Part shown: positions 36,707-45,009 of the stretch, one piece after another | Numbering within the stretch: the stretch's first letter is position 1 | Layout: each line of letters starts with the position of its first letter | Assembly: GCF_014836675.1 (NCBI RefSeq) | Contig: NZ_JACSQK010000001.1 | Coordinates: 368,720-432,719, forward strand | Direction of reading: 5' to 3' | Length of the DNA stretch: 64,000 nucleotides | Origin: Comamonas avium | GTDB lineage: Bacteria; Pseudomonadota; Gammaproteobacteria; Burkholderiales; Burkholderiaceae_C | The notes under the pieces: generated by a model | Databases searched by the model: none | Told to the model about the DNA's origin: nothing | What the model saw: only the letters and a program-made list of their open reading frames with translations | Position numbers and translations under genes: made by a program

Positions 36707-38773
36707 ATGAGTTTGCACGACCAAGTGGCCGCCGCTTTTGCACAAGACGGCTGGCTTTCGCGTGCAGAACCCCACTTTCGTCCCCGCGCCGGGCAAACCG
36801 AGATGGCAATGGCGGTGGCACAGACGATTGAAGATGGTGGCGTGCTGGTGGTGGAGGCGGGCACCGGGGTGGGCAAAACCTTCTCTTACCTGGTGCCTGC
36901 GCTTTTGAGTGGGCAGCGCGTGCTGGTTTCCACGGCCACCAAGGCATTGCAAGACCAGCTGTATCTGCGCGACTTGCCTCGGTTGGTACAGGCGCTGGGC
37001 CTGCCACTGCGTGTGGCCCGCTTGAAAGGGCGCTCCAGCTATGTCTGCCTGCACCGTCTGGGGCTGGTGCACCAGAGCAAAGTGCCGCTGGATCCGCAAG
37101 TGCTGCGGGCTGTGGCACGGGTACAGGACTGGTCGCGTGGCACGCGCTCAGGAGATCTGGCCGAGCTGCCCGGGCTGGCAGAAAACTCTACGGTGGCGGC
37201 CTTGGTCACATCCACCAAAGACAACTGCGTGGGCAGCAGCTGTGCGCACTGGGAACAGTGCCACGTCAACACGGCACGTGCGCAGGCCCTGCAGGCTGAT
37301 GTCTGCGTGGTCAACCATCACCTGTTTTTTGCCGACATGGAAGTGCGTGACTCTGGCGTGGCGCAGTTGCTGCCAACGGCTGGCGTAGTGGTCATTGACG
37401 AGGCGCACCAGCTCAATGAAACAGGCATTCAGTTTGCCGGCTGGGTGCTGGGAACGCGCCAGCTGCAAAGCTATATCAAGGATGTGCTGGCCGATGTAAC
37501 GTTGCATGCACGCGGTCTGGCAGACTGGATGCAACTGTTGGGGCAGCTTGAGCACGCGCTCAACGAATGGCGTGCTGTAGGGGCCGGCATTGCCCCCGGC
37601 AGCCGCCTGCGGTGGCTGGGGGCCGCGCCAGAAGGGGTGTCAGACAAAGCCTGGCGCGGTGGCCTGCATGCAGTGGGGCAATCCTTGCGCGCCTTGCTGC
37701 TGGTTTTGGCCAAGGTGGCAGAAACCGCCCATGCCTTGGTGGCTCTGTATGAGCGCGGCGCACGTCTGCTTTCGCAACTGGCCAGTTTTGCGCAGCCGGT
37801 GCCCGATGATGCCGTGCGCTGGCTGGAAGTAACGCGCCTCCACCTGCGCTTGATGGAGTCACCGCTGACCATTGCGCATTTAATGCGTGCGCACATGCAG
37901 CCGCAAGAAGCGGACGATCCGGCACCGCAGCCCAGCAAAGCGTGGGTGTTTACCTCTGCCACGCTGGGAGATGACGAGGATTTGCGCTGGTTTACTGAAA
38001 CCTGTGGTCTGCGCCAGGCCCAGGTGCTCAGAGTAGACAGCCCCTTTGATTACGCAAGCCAGGCCGTGCTGTATGTGCCCGAGGACATTCCAGAGCCCGC
38101 GCAGCAGGTGGCACACAGCGCTGCTGTGGCTCAGCTGGCGGGCGATGGTGCTGCCGCCTTGGGAGGGCGCACCTTGGTGCTGACCACAACGCTTAAAGCG
38201 CTGGGTGCCATTGGACAACAGCTGCAGCAGCGCTTTGGTTTGCTGGAACCCATGGACGTACTGGTGCAGGGCCAGGGGCCAAAACATGTACTGATGGAGC
38301 GCTTTCGCGCAGGCACGCTCCATGGCCGTGGCTGCATTCTGGTGGCGTCTTCCACGTTCTGGGAGGGGGTCGACATTCCCGGCGATGCGCTCCAGCTGGT
38401 GGTCATCGACAAGCTGCCTTTTCCGCCGCCCGATGATCCACTGGTAGAGGCGCGTTCACGGCAAATGGAAATGCTGGGACGCAGCCCCTTTGCCGATTAC
38501 ATGCTGCCCGAGGCTTGCATGGCCCTCAAGCAGGGAGCAGGGCGCCTGATCCGCCGTGAGACGGACCAGGGTATTTTGGTGGTGGCAGATGCGCGGCTGC
38601 GCACCAAGGCCTATGGCAAACGCCTGGTTGCCGCGTTGCCGCCCATGCAGCGCATTGGTACCCAGGAAGCCTGGCAACAAGCCTTGCTGCAACTGGTGCA
38701 GGGCAGCGCGCCCGTGCTCAGCATTCCTGCCAGCACACGCAACGAAGATGACACGTCCAAAGACCTGGGCTGA
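36707..38773 (+). CDS. ATP-dependent DNA helicase, DinG/YoaA (XPD-like) family
   Basis: Superfamily 2 iron-sulfur helicase acting on 5'-3' DNA structures and R-loops. The 688 aa product has Walker A AGTGVGKT (51-58), four Fe-S Cys at 114, 174, 179 and 185, VVNHHLFF, DEAH box at 231-234, and motifs V/VI near the end (FWEGVDIPGD, QGAGRLIRRETDQG). All catalytic elements are intact. DinG of E. coli is SOS-induced, but I find no LexA box in the 114 nt upstream, where a palindromic element sits instead. Confidence 0.92.
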   Translation: MSLHDQVAAAFAQDGWLSRAEPHFRPRAGQTEMAMAVAQTIEDGGVLVVEAGTGVGKTFSYLVPALLSGQRVLVSTATKALQDQLYLRDLPRLVQALGLPLRVARLKGRSSYVCLHRLGLVHQSKVPLDPQVLRAVARVQDWSRGTRSGDLAELPGLAENSTVAALVTSTKDNCVGSSCAHWEQCHVNTARAQALQADVCVVNHHLFFADMEVRDSGVAQLLPTAGVVVIDEAHQLNETGIQFAGWVLGTRQLQSYIKDVLADVTLHARGLADWMQLLGQLEHALNEWRAVGAGIAPGSRLRWLGAAPEGVSDKAWRGGLHAVGQSLRALLLVLAKVAETAHALVALYERGARLLSQLASFAQPVPDDAVRWLEVTRLHLRLMESPLTIAHLMRAHMQPQEADDPAPQPSKAWVFTSATLGDDEDLRWFTETCGLRQAQVLRVDSPFDYASQAVLYVPEDIPEPAQQVAHSAAVAQLAGDGAAALGGRTLVLTTTLKALGAIGQQLQQRFGLLEPMDVLVQGQGPKHVLMERFRAGTLHGRGCILVASSTFWEGVDIPGDALQLVVIDKLPFPPPDDPLVEARSRQMEMLGRSPFADYMLPEACMALKQGAGRLIRRETDQGILVVADARLRTKAYGKRLVAALPPMQRIGTQEAWQQALLQLVQGSAPVLSIPASTRNEDDTSKDLG

Positions 38774-38908
38774 ATATGGCGCAACTGCAGGGTTGGCCAG
38801 TCTGACGCAACGAGGAGGCGGGCTTGAACGCCCTCAAGTCGCAGTTCGTGCAGCGCAAAGAGCGAATGAGCGGATAGATCCTCCAACCCTCAAGCTGCCC
38901 CCGTATGC

Positions 38909-39607
38909 CTAGTGTTTGCTGAGTTCTCTCGCCGCCTCGTCAATCAGCGCCGAGACCTCGGCCGCCCTCGAAGCCAGGGACGCATGGCTTGCTGCCAAGG
39001 TGAGCACCTTGCGCGGATTCATTCGGGCCGACATCATCTTTTGGTTTTCCGGATGAATCATTCGGTCTTCGCTGGAAATCTGGTACCAGCAGGGCTTGTT
39101 CTTCCATGCAGGTGCTGTGACGTTGTCGCCAAAGGTGCTAGCCAGTGGCGCTTTCTGCGTCACCGCCATGACCAGTGATTCATCTGCGGTCAAGTCCTGA
39201 CAGAAACTCTCGTGAAACTTGTCATACCGGGCCCACAGGTAGCCATCACTGTCGGGTGCAAGATTGGCAATCGCGGCAGGTGGGTGGGCTTGGCTGATAC
39301 TGGCCGGGCTTTCGCCGGCGTCGGGTGCAAAAGCGGCGATGTAGACCAGGCCGACCACATTGTTCATGTCGCCTGCTTCAGTGATGACCGCGCCGCCGTA
39401 CGAATGTCCAACCAGCAGCACCGGGCCCGGCTGCTGCGCCACCATCTTGCGCGTGCGCTCAGCATCTTCGGCCAGCGAGGTCAGCGGCATCTCAACCGCG
39501 CGCAGCTTGGTATAGCCCTTGCTCGAAAGTTCAACGATAACCTTGCTCCAATGTGCCGCCCCTCCCCAGAAGCCATGCACCAGGACGATTGTGGGTTTGT
39601 CGCTCAT
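38909..39607 (-). CDS. Alpha/beta hydrolase
   Basis: A 232 aa soluble esterase-like hydrolase with oxyanion region VLVHGFWGGAAHW, nucleophile elbow GHSYGG, acid in SEDRMIHPENQ and catalytic His in AASHAS. The pattern is that of the salicylate-esterase/EstC-like group of small hydrolases. Substrate unknown. It has no operon partner and lies at the edge of the accessory stretch before the ars genes. Confidence 0.9.
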   Translation of the reverse strand: MSDKPTIVLVHGFWGGAAHWSKVIVELSSKGYTKLRAVEMPLTSLAEDAERTRKMVAQQPGPVLLVGHSYGGAVITEAGDMNNVVGLVYIAAFAPDAGESPASISQAHPPAAIANLAPDSDGYLWARYDKFHESFCQDLTADESLVMAVTQKAPLASTFGDNVTAPAWKNKPCWYQISSEDRMIHPENQKMMSARMNPRKVLTLAASHASLASRAAEVSALIDEAARELSKH

Positions 39608-39937
39608 GATTTAACTCCGTAGTATGGAAAAGTTGCCCTTGTGCTTGCACATTCCATCGGATTTCGACGGGAGGGGCCTACGCATCCTACGCGCAGAGCA
39701 AGTGCTGGCTCAAGTTCTATCCACCATGAGCAGCGAGAGGTTGCCGCCTTGCCATGCTGGCCAACGCGCGCAGGGCGCAGGGCGCAGGCTCTGATGTGAT
39801 TGACATTCGCGGGCTGAAGGTGGCCGTTGCATCCACATTCGAGCACAGCCAGCCCTCATGGGTGAAAGCATTTTGAGCCGGCTTAATCACGCGTTCAGCT
39901 CAGGAATTTCTACCTTGGCGTAGACCCAGTTTCATAA
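39608..39937. other. Intergenic region with no supportable gene
   Basis: About 330 nt without a recognised gene. A + strand frame ending at a TGA near 39876 reads VIDIRGLKVAVASTFEHS in its last part, which is not shadow-like and may be the tail of a lost gene. I cannot identify it. The right end leads into an SOS box. Confidence 0.4.
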
Positions 39938-39955
39938 AACTGTATAAATGCACAG
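39938..39955. promoter_or_regulatory. LexA-type SOS box upstream of the 39993 gene
   Basis: ACTGTATAAATGCACAGT matches CTGT-N8-ACAG exactly, with the extra flanking A/T symmetry (ACTGT...ACAGT). It lies 38 nt before the ATG, includes a TATAAA that could serve as the -10 region, and so could block transcription when LexA is bound. Confidence 0.8.
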
Positions 39956-39992
39956 TAGACTTTGGATTTGTTAGCTGCAAAAAAGGCCCAGC

Positions 39993-40484
39993 ATGTCAGT
40001 ACAACTCGAACAAGAAGACCTCTCCATCTTCGAAGACCGCCTTTGGCATCACAAGGGCTGGGAAGCCCGCGTAATCAAGAATGAAGACGACGATGGCTGG
40101 GCTGTATCAATGACCCAAGACGGCCAAGCGGAACCCGCCTTGGTCGGCCCATGGACCATGGGCCGTGACAAGAAAAGTCCCAAGCCACTCGACGTGTCGG
40201 CCTTCAATACGCTGGTGAAAACTGCCAACGAAATAATACGTCGGCATGAACAGCACCAGGCAGCGCTGCTGCACAAAACGATTGAGATTGAAGTTCGCGG
40301 ATTGCGCGTGACGGTGGCCCTTGATATTGAGCCTGATGAGGAGAACCCCACCGCCACTCTTACGGCCACTGCTGCAGACGGCAGCCAGCTGGCCAAGGTA
40401 CAAGCCCGCCCTGATCACAGCCTCACCCGCACATCTGCGCAGCGCTGGGCAGATGCAGGCTACCCGCGCGCCAGTGAGGACTAA
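39993..40484 (+). CDS. Uncharacterised protein, predicted SOS-regulated
   Basis: A 163 aa soluble, acidic protein with no signal or membrane segment and no domain I recognise. The N-terminal half has EDRLWHHKGWEARVIKNE and GPWTMGRDKKSPKPLD; a middle helix (~75-95) is followed by a beta-rich part (TIEIEVRGLRVTVALDI). AAGG lies 6 nt before the ATG at good spacing. The LexA-type box 38 nt upstream is the only functional clue, pointing to DNA-damage induction. It appears monocistronic. Confidence 0.75.
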   Translation: MSVQLEQEDLSIFEDRLWHHKGWEARVIKNEDDDGWAVSMTQDGQAEPALVGPWTMGRDKKSPKPLDVSAFNTLVKTANEIIRRHEQHQAALLHKTIEIEVRGLRVTVALDIEPDEENPTATLTATAADGSQLAKVQARPDHSLTRTSAQRWADAGYPRASED

Positions 40485-40644
40485 ACCTCAGGGCAGGGCC
40501 CTTGCCCTGACCATATGAATGATTAGAAAACGATGAGACCCTCATCGCTCAGGTCTGTGGACGATTGCAACGAGTCGTTTGCCGCAGTCGTAAAACGTCA
40601 CCAAGCAGCCACTCAGGAATCTTTGGCTTTACGAACTGGCGACG

Positions 40645-41043
40645 CTATCGGCTCTCACGTTGCCTAGAGATGGCTGCACGCATCAAGCGCTGAAATGTTG
40701 GGCACTCCAGATGATTTTGTTCAGGGCAATTGGCCGCATGTCTCAAGCCATCTCTGACTGCTTTTAGCCTTTTGATGTCGCTGTCCACCTGCTCGGCCTT
40801 GGCGAGAAGCGTGTCGCGCGACACCTGAATTTTCTCGTTCACAGGCAGCATCGAGTGAATTTCTGCGAGCGAAAACCCCGCCGACCGACCTAAGGCTATG
40901 ACTGACAAACGCTCCAGCACCTTAGCGTCAAACAAGCGCCTTTGCCCTTGTCGGCCCACAGACTTGATCAATCCCTTCTCTTCGTAGAAGCGAAGGGTAG
41001 ATGGGGGCAGCCCTGTTTGTTTTACTACTTCAGAAATATCCAT
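40645..41043 (-). CDS. MerR-family transcriptional regulator with CueR-like Cys loop
   Basis: A 132 aa activator with an N-terminal winged HTH (ISEVVKQTGLPPSTLRFYEEKGL), a dimerisation helix (~72-104) and a C-terminal loop with Cys106 and Cys114 (C-x7-C, CPEQNHLEC). The spacing and sequence recall CueR (CPGDDSADC). By my alignment, the residue equivalent to CueR Ser77 is Lys71, so it is neither a typical Cu(I) nor a Zn(II) sensor. It diverges from a DUF2938 gene across a MerR-type promoter. Confidence 0.88.
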   Translation of the reverse strand: MDISEVVKQTGLPPSTLRFYEEKGLIKSVGRQGQRRLFDAKVLERLSVIALGRSAGFSLAEIHSMLPVNEKIQVSRDTLLAKAEQVDSDIKRLKAVRDGLRHAANCPEQNHLECPTFQRLMRAAISRQRESR

Positions 41044-41052
41044 ATTTAGAGT

Positions 41053-41083
41053 TTGCGCTCAAGTGCACTTGAGCTTTTACAGT
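41053..41083 (+). promoter_or_regulatory. MerR-type promoter/operator with 19-bp spacer
   Basis: -35 TTGCGC (41053-41058) and -10 TACAGT (41078-41083) are 19 bp apart, the elongated spacing of MerR-activated promoters. A perfect 18-bp palindrome, GCTCAAGTGCACTTGAGC (41057-41074), fills the spacer. It drives rightward transcription into the DUF2938 gene. A second inverted pair, TTACAGTA / TACTGTAA, lies downstream at 41077-41100. Confidence 0.85.
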
Positions 41084-41122
41084 AGTTCTCCTTACTGTAA
41101 CCACTCTGACTAGGGACAAAAA

Positions 41123-41614
41123 ATGATGAACCAAACAAGCCTCTTGGCGATGTCGTTGGGCATTGGCATAGGCGCCACATTGATCATGGATTTATGGTCT
41201 GCAATCATGCGCCGCATAGGCATTGCTACCCTGAACTATGGATGGCTTGGGCGCTGGTGCCTGCACTGGAAAAACGGCATCTGGTTTCACTCGTCCATCA
41301 AGGATGCTGCTCCAGTAAGAGGCGAAAACATCATTGGCTGGGCGCTGCACTACCTAACAGGAATTGTCTTTGCTTTTGCACTGCTGACTACCGTATCTCC
41401 TGCATGGATACACAGCCCAACAGTTGCACCCGCTTTACTATTTGGTGGAGTCACGGTTTTGATTCCTTGGCTGGTGTTGCAACCCGCCTTAGGAGCAGGT
41501 TTGGCAGGCACAAAGATGCCTCACCCATGGAAGAGTCGTGCAGCAGGATTTGCAACACATCTGATTTTTGGATTGGGTTTGTATCTCTCTGCTAAAGCCA
41601 TTTCTCTGACCTGA
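41123..41614 (+). CDS. DUF2938 family membrane protein
   Basis: A 163 aa inner-membrane protein with four predicted helices (about 8-28, 70-90, 100-125, 140-160). An amphipathic loop between the first two contains GIWFHSSIKDAAPVRGENIIGW. AGGGAC precedes the double ATG. Function unknown; it is the evident target of the divergent MerR protein, and one might guess a role in metal or toxicant efflux or envelope defence, but nothing in the sequence shows this. Confidence 0.82.
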   Translation: MMNQTSLLAMSLGIGIGATLIMDLWSAIMRRIGIATLNYGWLGRWCLHWKNGIWFHSSIKDAAPVRGENIIGWALHYLTGIVFAFALLTTVSPAWIHSPTVAPALLFGGVTVLIPWLVLQPALGAGLAGTKMPHPWKSRAAGFATHLIFGLGLYLSAKAISLT

Positions 41615-41882
41615 GACTCATCGGTACAAATGGCTGCTTCTGGCCGCTTCTGATCGATTTGCGATTACCGCTATCGACCCAGAGCACCAATTCAAGCACA
41701 TTGCTCAACGTGATCTATGGCAGCCATGGCAATCAAATCGAGCCTCTGCTGGCGAAGGCCATTTTCACCTCACACATTCGGCCAAAAGCTGCCATTTGAT
41801 GTGTCGCGCATGGTGTCAGGCCGAAAGCGAACATTCCATAGGCCTGGAGTAGTCATGAGGCTGCTTGGTCATTCTGGCAATT
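41615..41882. other. Intergenic region between DUF2938 and arsR
   Basis: About 270 nt without a supported gene. One + strand frame remains open for ~70 codons up to a TAG near 41850, but there is no start signal or recognisable similarity. No terminator is obvious after the DUF2938 gene. Confidence 0.35.
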
Positions 41883-41908
41883 ATTCAACAATAGTTGTAT
41901 TATTGAAT
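41883..41908. promoter_or_regulatory. Candidate ArsR operator overlapping the arsR start
   Basis: ATTCAA (41883-41888) and TTGAAT (41903-41908) are perfectly inverted, with CAAC/GTTG nested inside. The region is AT-rich compared with its surroundings and also includes TATTAT (41898-41903) as a possible -10. The repeat runs into the arsR ATG at 41907, so bound ArsR would occlude the promoter. Confidence 0.65.
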
Positions 41909-42233
41909 GATGCAAGAAGCCCAAGTTATCCGTTCTCTTTGCGCTTTGGCCCATGAGGCACGGCTGCGCATTTTTCGTGCATTGGTCGTTGCCGGGCCAG
42001 AAGGCCTAATACCCAGTGCATTGGCAGAGCAGCTGGGTATTGCACCCAATGCACTGTCGTTTCACCTCAAGGAGCTCACCCATGCGGAGCTCGTGAGTCA
42101 GGAAAGGCAGGGGCGCAACGTGCTGTATCGAGCGGCGTTTCCTGTCATGAACAGGCTGCTGGCCTACCTCACCGAGAACTGCTGTCAGGGCGCAGCCTGC
42201 CCTCAAGACACTGCGGCTTTGTGCAAGTGCTGA
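41907..42233 (+). CDS. arsR: ArsR-family arsenic-responsive repressor
   Basis: A 108 aa winged-helix repressor: HTH around 35-60 (SALAEQLGIAPNALSFHLKEL) and beta-wing (QGRNVLYR). The DNA-binding helix lacks the classical ELCVC metal site. Instead the C-terminus is Cys-rich (Cys92, 93, 98, 106, 108), resembling the As(III)-binding C-C-x(n)-C type known from Acidithiobacillus ArsR. No ribosome binding site precedes the ATG and the promoter seems to abut it, so the mRNA may be leaderless. First gene of arsRBCH. Confidence 0.93.
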   Translation: MMQEAQVIRSLCALAHEARLRIFRALVVAGPEGLIPSALAEQLGIAPNALSFHLKELTHAELVSQERQGRNVLYRAAFPVMNRLLAYLTENCCQGAACPQDTAALCKC

Positions 42234-42268
42234 TCACCAGCAGTCTTAGTTGCTAGGAACACTTCATC

Positions 42269-43558
42269 GTGCTGACGGCCATCCTGATTTTCATCTTCAC
42301 GCTGACGCTGGTCATCTGGCAGCCACGCGGCCTTGGCATTGGCTGGAGCGCCTCGATGGGGGCGACTGCTGCGCTGCTGCTGGGGGTCGTGCATTTGGCT
42401 GATATCGCCGTGGTCTGGAATATCGTCTGGAATGCCACGGCGACTTTTGTCGCGGTCATCGTCATCAGTCTTTTGCTGGACGAAGCCGGATTCTTTGAGT
42501 GGGCCGCATTGCACTTTGCCCGCTGGGGGGGCGGCAGCGGAGTCAGGCTATTTGCTTTCATCGTGCTGCTGGGTGCCGCCGTATCGGCCGTGTTTGCCAA
42601 TGACGGGGCTGCCCTGATTCTCACGCCCATCGTGATGGCCATGCTGGTGGCATTGGGTTTTTCTGCGGCAGCAACGCTGGCGTTTGTCATGGCTGCCGGG
42701 TTTATTGCAGACACAGCAAGCCTGCCATTGATTGTCTCCAATCTGGTGAATATCGTGTCCGCCGACTTTTTCAAGATCGGCTTCAACGACTACGCGTCGG
42801 TAATGGTGCCTGTCAGCATTGTCTCGGTCCTGGCCAGCCTCGGTGTGCTGCTGCTGTTTTTCCGGCGCGATATTCCAGCCACCTACGATGTGGCCCAGCT
42901 CAAGCAGCCGTCGGCTGCGATCAAGGATGTGGCCACCTTTCGGGCTGGCTGGGTCGTACTGGTCTTGCTGCTGGCCGGCTTTTTCGCGCTGGAGCCGCTG
43001 GGCGTCCCTGTCAGTGCGGTGGCAGCCGTGGGTGCCGCCATCTTGCTGGCTGTCGCGGCGCGAGGCCGTCTCATCAACACCAGGAAAGTGCTTCATGGCG
43101 CTCCATGGCAGATCGTGGTGTTCTCGCTGGGGATGTATCTGGTGGTCTACGGGCTGCGCAACGCGGGTCTGACGGATTACATCGCCATGTTGCTCAATCA
43201 ATTCGCAGCTGGTGGTGTGTGGACCGCATCACTGGGTACAGGCGTGCTGTCTGCGGTGCTGTCTTCCATCATGAACAACATGCCCACAGTGCTGATCGGA
43301 GCCTTGTCCATCGATGCATCCACGGCAAGCGGGGCGGTCAAGGAGGCCATGGTCTACGCCAATGTGATTGGCTGTGATCTCGGTCCAAAAATCACCCCGA
43401 TTGGCAGCCTGGCCACGTTGTTGTGGCTGCATGTGCTCGCCAAGAAAGGTACAAGGATTGGCTGGGGCTACTACTTCAGAGTGGGGGCCGTGCTGACCAT
43501 GCCTGTGCTTGTCATCACCCTCGCAGCGCTGGCCTTGCGGCTCAGTGTGGGTTCATGA
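42269..43558 (+). CDS. arsB: Arsenite efflux transporter ArsB
   Basis: A 429 aa inner-membrane arsenite exporter of the ArsB type with about 12 helices. Conserved parts include [33 protein letters not shown] and [14 protein letters not shown] start with AGGA 10 nt upstream. It is 35 nt downstream of arsR. It expels As(III), and probably Sb(III), produced by ArsC; no arsA ATPase is present, so it should work from the membrane potential. Confidence 0.95.
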   Translation: MLTAILIFIFTLTLVIWQPRGLGIGWSASMGATAALLLGVVHLADIAVVWNIVWNATATFVAVIVISLLLDEAGFFEWAALHFARWGGGSGVRLFAFIVLLGAAVSAVFANDGAALILTPIVMAMLVALGFSAAATLAFVMAAGFIADTASLPLIVSNLVNIVSADFFKIGFNDYASVMVPVSIVSVLASLGVLLLFFRRDIPATYDVAQLKQPSAAIKDVATFRAGWVVLVLLLAGFFALEPLGVPVSAVAAVGAAILLAVAARGRLINTRKVLHGAPWQIVVFSLGMYLVVYGLRNAGLTDYIAMLLNQFAAGGVWTASLGTGVLSAVLSSIMNNMPTVLIGALSIDASTASGAVKEAMVYANVIGCDLGPKITPIGSLATLLWLHVLAKKGTRIGWGYYFRVGAVLTMPVLVITLAALALRLSVGS

Positions 43559-43583
43559 ACCTTTGCAACGTAAATCTAGCGCT

Positions 43584-44015
43584 ATGAGTGACATCACGAT
43601 TTATCACAACCCAGCCTGCGGCACCTCCCGCAATGTTCTGGCCCTGATCCGCAACAGCGGGGAAGAGCCCACGGTCATCGAATACCTCAAGACGCCACCT
43701 GATCGCGCCACGCTAGTGGGCCTGATCCAGGCCATGGGCATGCCAGTGCGCGATGTGCTGCGTCAAAAAGGCACGCCGTATGAAGAGCTGGGCCTTGGCG
43801 ATCCCAAATGGACGGACGAGCAATTGATTGATTTCATGCTCCAGCATCCCATCCTGATCAATCGTCCGATCGTGGTCACCCCTCTGGGAGCCCGCCTGTG
43901 CCGTCCCTCGGAGGCCGTGCTGGACATCCTTGCGCAGCCTCAACAGAACGCATTCTCCAAAGAAGACGGGCAAGCCGTCATTGACTCCAAAGGAAATCGA
44001 ATTGGCAAGCTCTGA
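43584..44015 (+). CDS. arsC: Arsenate reductase (glutaredoxin-dependent)
   Basis: Reduces As(V) to As(III). The 143 aa product from ATG 43584 has the ArsC catalytic segment [14 protein letters not shown] with Cys12, RxxLRxxGTP as [15 protein letters not shown], and [18 protein letters not shown], which holds the active-site Arg residues. It fits the E. coli R773 type rather than the thioredoxin type. It overlaps arsH by 14 nt. Confidence 0.95.
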   Translation: MSDITIYHNPACGTSRNVLALIRNSGEEPTVIEYLKTPPDRATLVGLIQAMGMPVRDVLRQKGTPYEELGLGDPKWTDEQLIDFMLQHPILINRPIVVTPLGARLCRPSEAVLDILAQPQQNAFSKEDGQAVIDSKGNRIGKL

Positions 44016-44718
44016 TCTACCGAACCTCGATGAACAAGTCTTTGAAAAGCCCAGCCTGGAAGGTCTGTTGCCCGCACAGCGTGCTGCACACGCGCCACGC
44101 ATTTTGCTGCTGTACGGCTCGGTTCGCGACCGCTCCTACAGCCGGCTGCTGACCGAAGAGGCGGCGCGACTGCTGCGCAAGATGGGGGCAGAGACGAGGG
44201 TCTTTGACCCACGCGGACTGCCGCAGCCCGATGGCGCACCTGACGATCACCCCAAGGTCAAAGAGCTGCGCGAGCTGGCTGTTTGGGCCGAGGGCATGGT
44301 CTGGACGTCTCCGGAGCGCCATGGTGCAATGAGCAGTATTCTCAAAGCGCAGATTGACTGGATTCCTTTGTCCGTTGGCGCGTTGCGTCCAACACAAGGC
44401 AAGACGCTGGCGGTGATGCAAGTCTCGGGCGGCTCTCAGTCCTTCAACGCAGTCAACCAGATGCGGGTGTTAGGCCGCTGGATGCGCATGATCACCATCC
44501 CCAACCAGTCCTCGGTTGCCAAGGCATTCATGGAGTTTGATGAGGCTGGCCGGATGAAGCCCTCTTCGTATTACGAACGGGTGGTGGACGTGATGGAAGA
44601 GCTTGTCAAGTTCACGCTGATGACGCGAGACTGTGCGGGCTATCTGGTGGATCGCTACAGCGAGCGCCGTGAAAGCGCTCAAGAGATGTCCAAGCGGGTC
44701 AATCAACGCAGCATCTAA
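44002..44718 (+). CDS. arsH: Arsenical resistance NADPH-dependent FMN reductase ArsH
   Basis: Flavoprotein that oxidises trivalent organoarsenicals and reduces quinones. The 238 aa product has the flavodoxin-like FMN loop [33 protein letters not shown] and [16 protein letters not shown] choose TTG 44002 as start: AAAGGA is 8 nt upstream, it matches the usual ArsH N-terminus (LPNLD), and it overlaps the arsC end, allowing translational coupling. Upstream codons to 43930 are inside arsC. Last gene of the operon. Confidence 0.93.
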   Translation: MASSDLPNLDEQVFEKPSLEGLLPAQRAAHAPRILLLYGSVRDRSYSRLLTEEAARLLRKMGAETRVFDPRGLPQPDGAPDDHPKVKELRELAVWAEGMVWTSPERHGAMSSILKAQIDWIPLSVGALRPTQGKTLAVMQVSGGSQSFNAVNQMRVLGRWMRMITIPNQSSVAKAFMEFDEAGRMKPSSYYERVVDVMEELVKFTLMTRDCAGYLVDRYSERRESAQEMSKRVNQRSI

Positions 44719-44917
44719 GTGATATGGGCAAATAGCCCCCCGCATTTTGACGAAATTCTGTGGCTGCCTACCTTCTTTTAAAAGTGCAGCAATGGGTCAG
44801 TTGCTCTACTTCAACGTATGCGAAAGCGGCTACTTGCTCTGTGTCACTCTCCAATGAGCGCTTTAGGGGGTGGCAGACATGCCAGTGCCGCAGGTAGTGC
44901 CCCAGCTAGTGCCCCAA
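44719..44917. other. Intergenic region after arsH; no gene seen
   Basis: About 200 nt without a supported gene. AGTGCCCCA is repeated directly at about 44906 and in the preceding 10 nt. A short + strand frame (from CTG near 44838, ending at the terminator) encodes a Ser/Ala/Pro-rich tail, which I regard as chance. Confidence 0.35.
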
Positions 44918-44956
44918 GCAAAAAGCCCAGCAACAGATGTGCTGGGCTTTTTGTTT
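44918..44956. terminator. Bidirectional terminator between the ars operon and the Bug gene
   Basis: AAAAAGCCCAGC (44920-44931) pairs with GCTGGGCTTTTT (44941-44952) across a 9-nt loop. It serves the ars operon on + and the Bug protein gene on -. Another hairpin, CCAGCGCT-N8-AGCGCTGG (44972-44995), lies just beyond, nearer the Bug gene stop. Confidence 0.9.
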
Positions 44957-45009
44957 AGGAGCCAAATTTCTCCAGCGCTGAGCTGGCAGCGCTGGCAGTT
45001 ATGCATGCA

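Noticed and set aside
38774-45009. Mobile island with attachment sites around the ars genes
   Set aside because: No integrase, transposase, tRNA or flanking direct repeats found; base composition is not clearly different. Accessory gene content alone is not enough.
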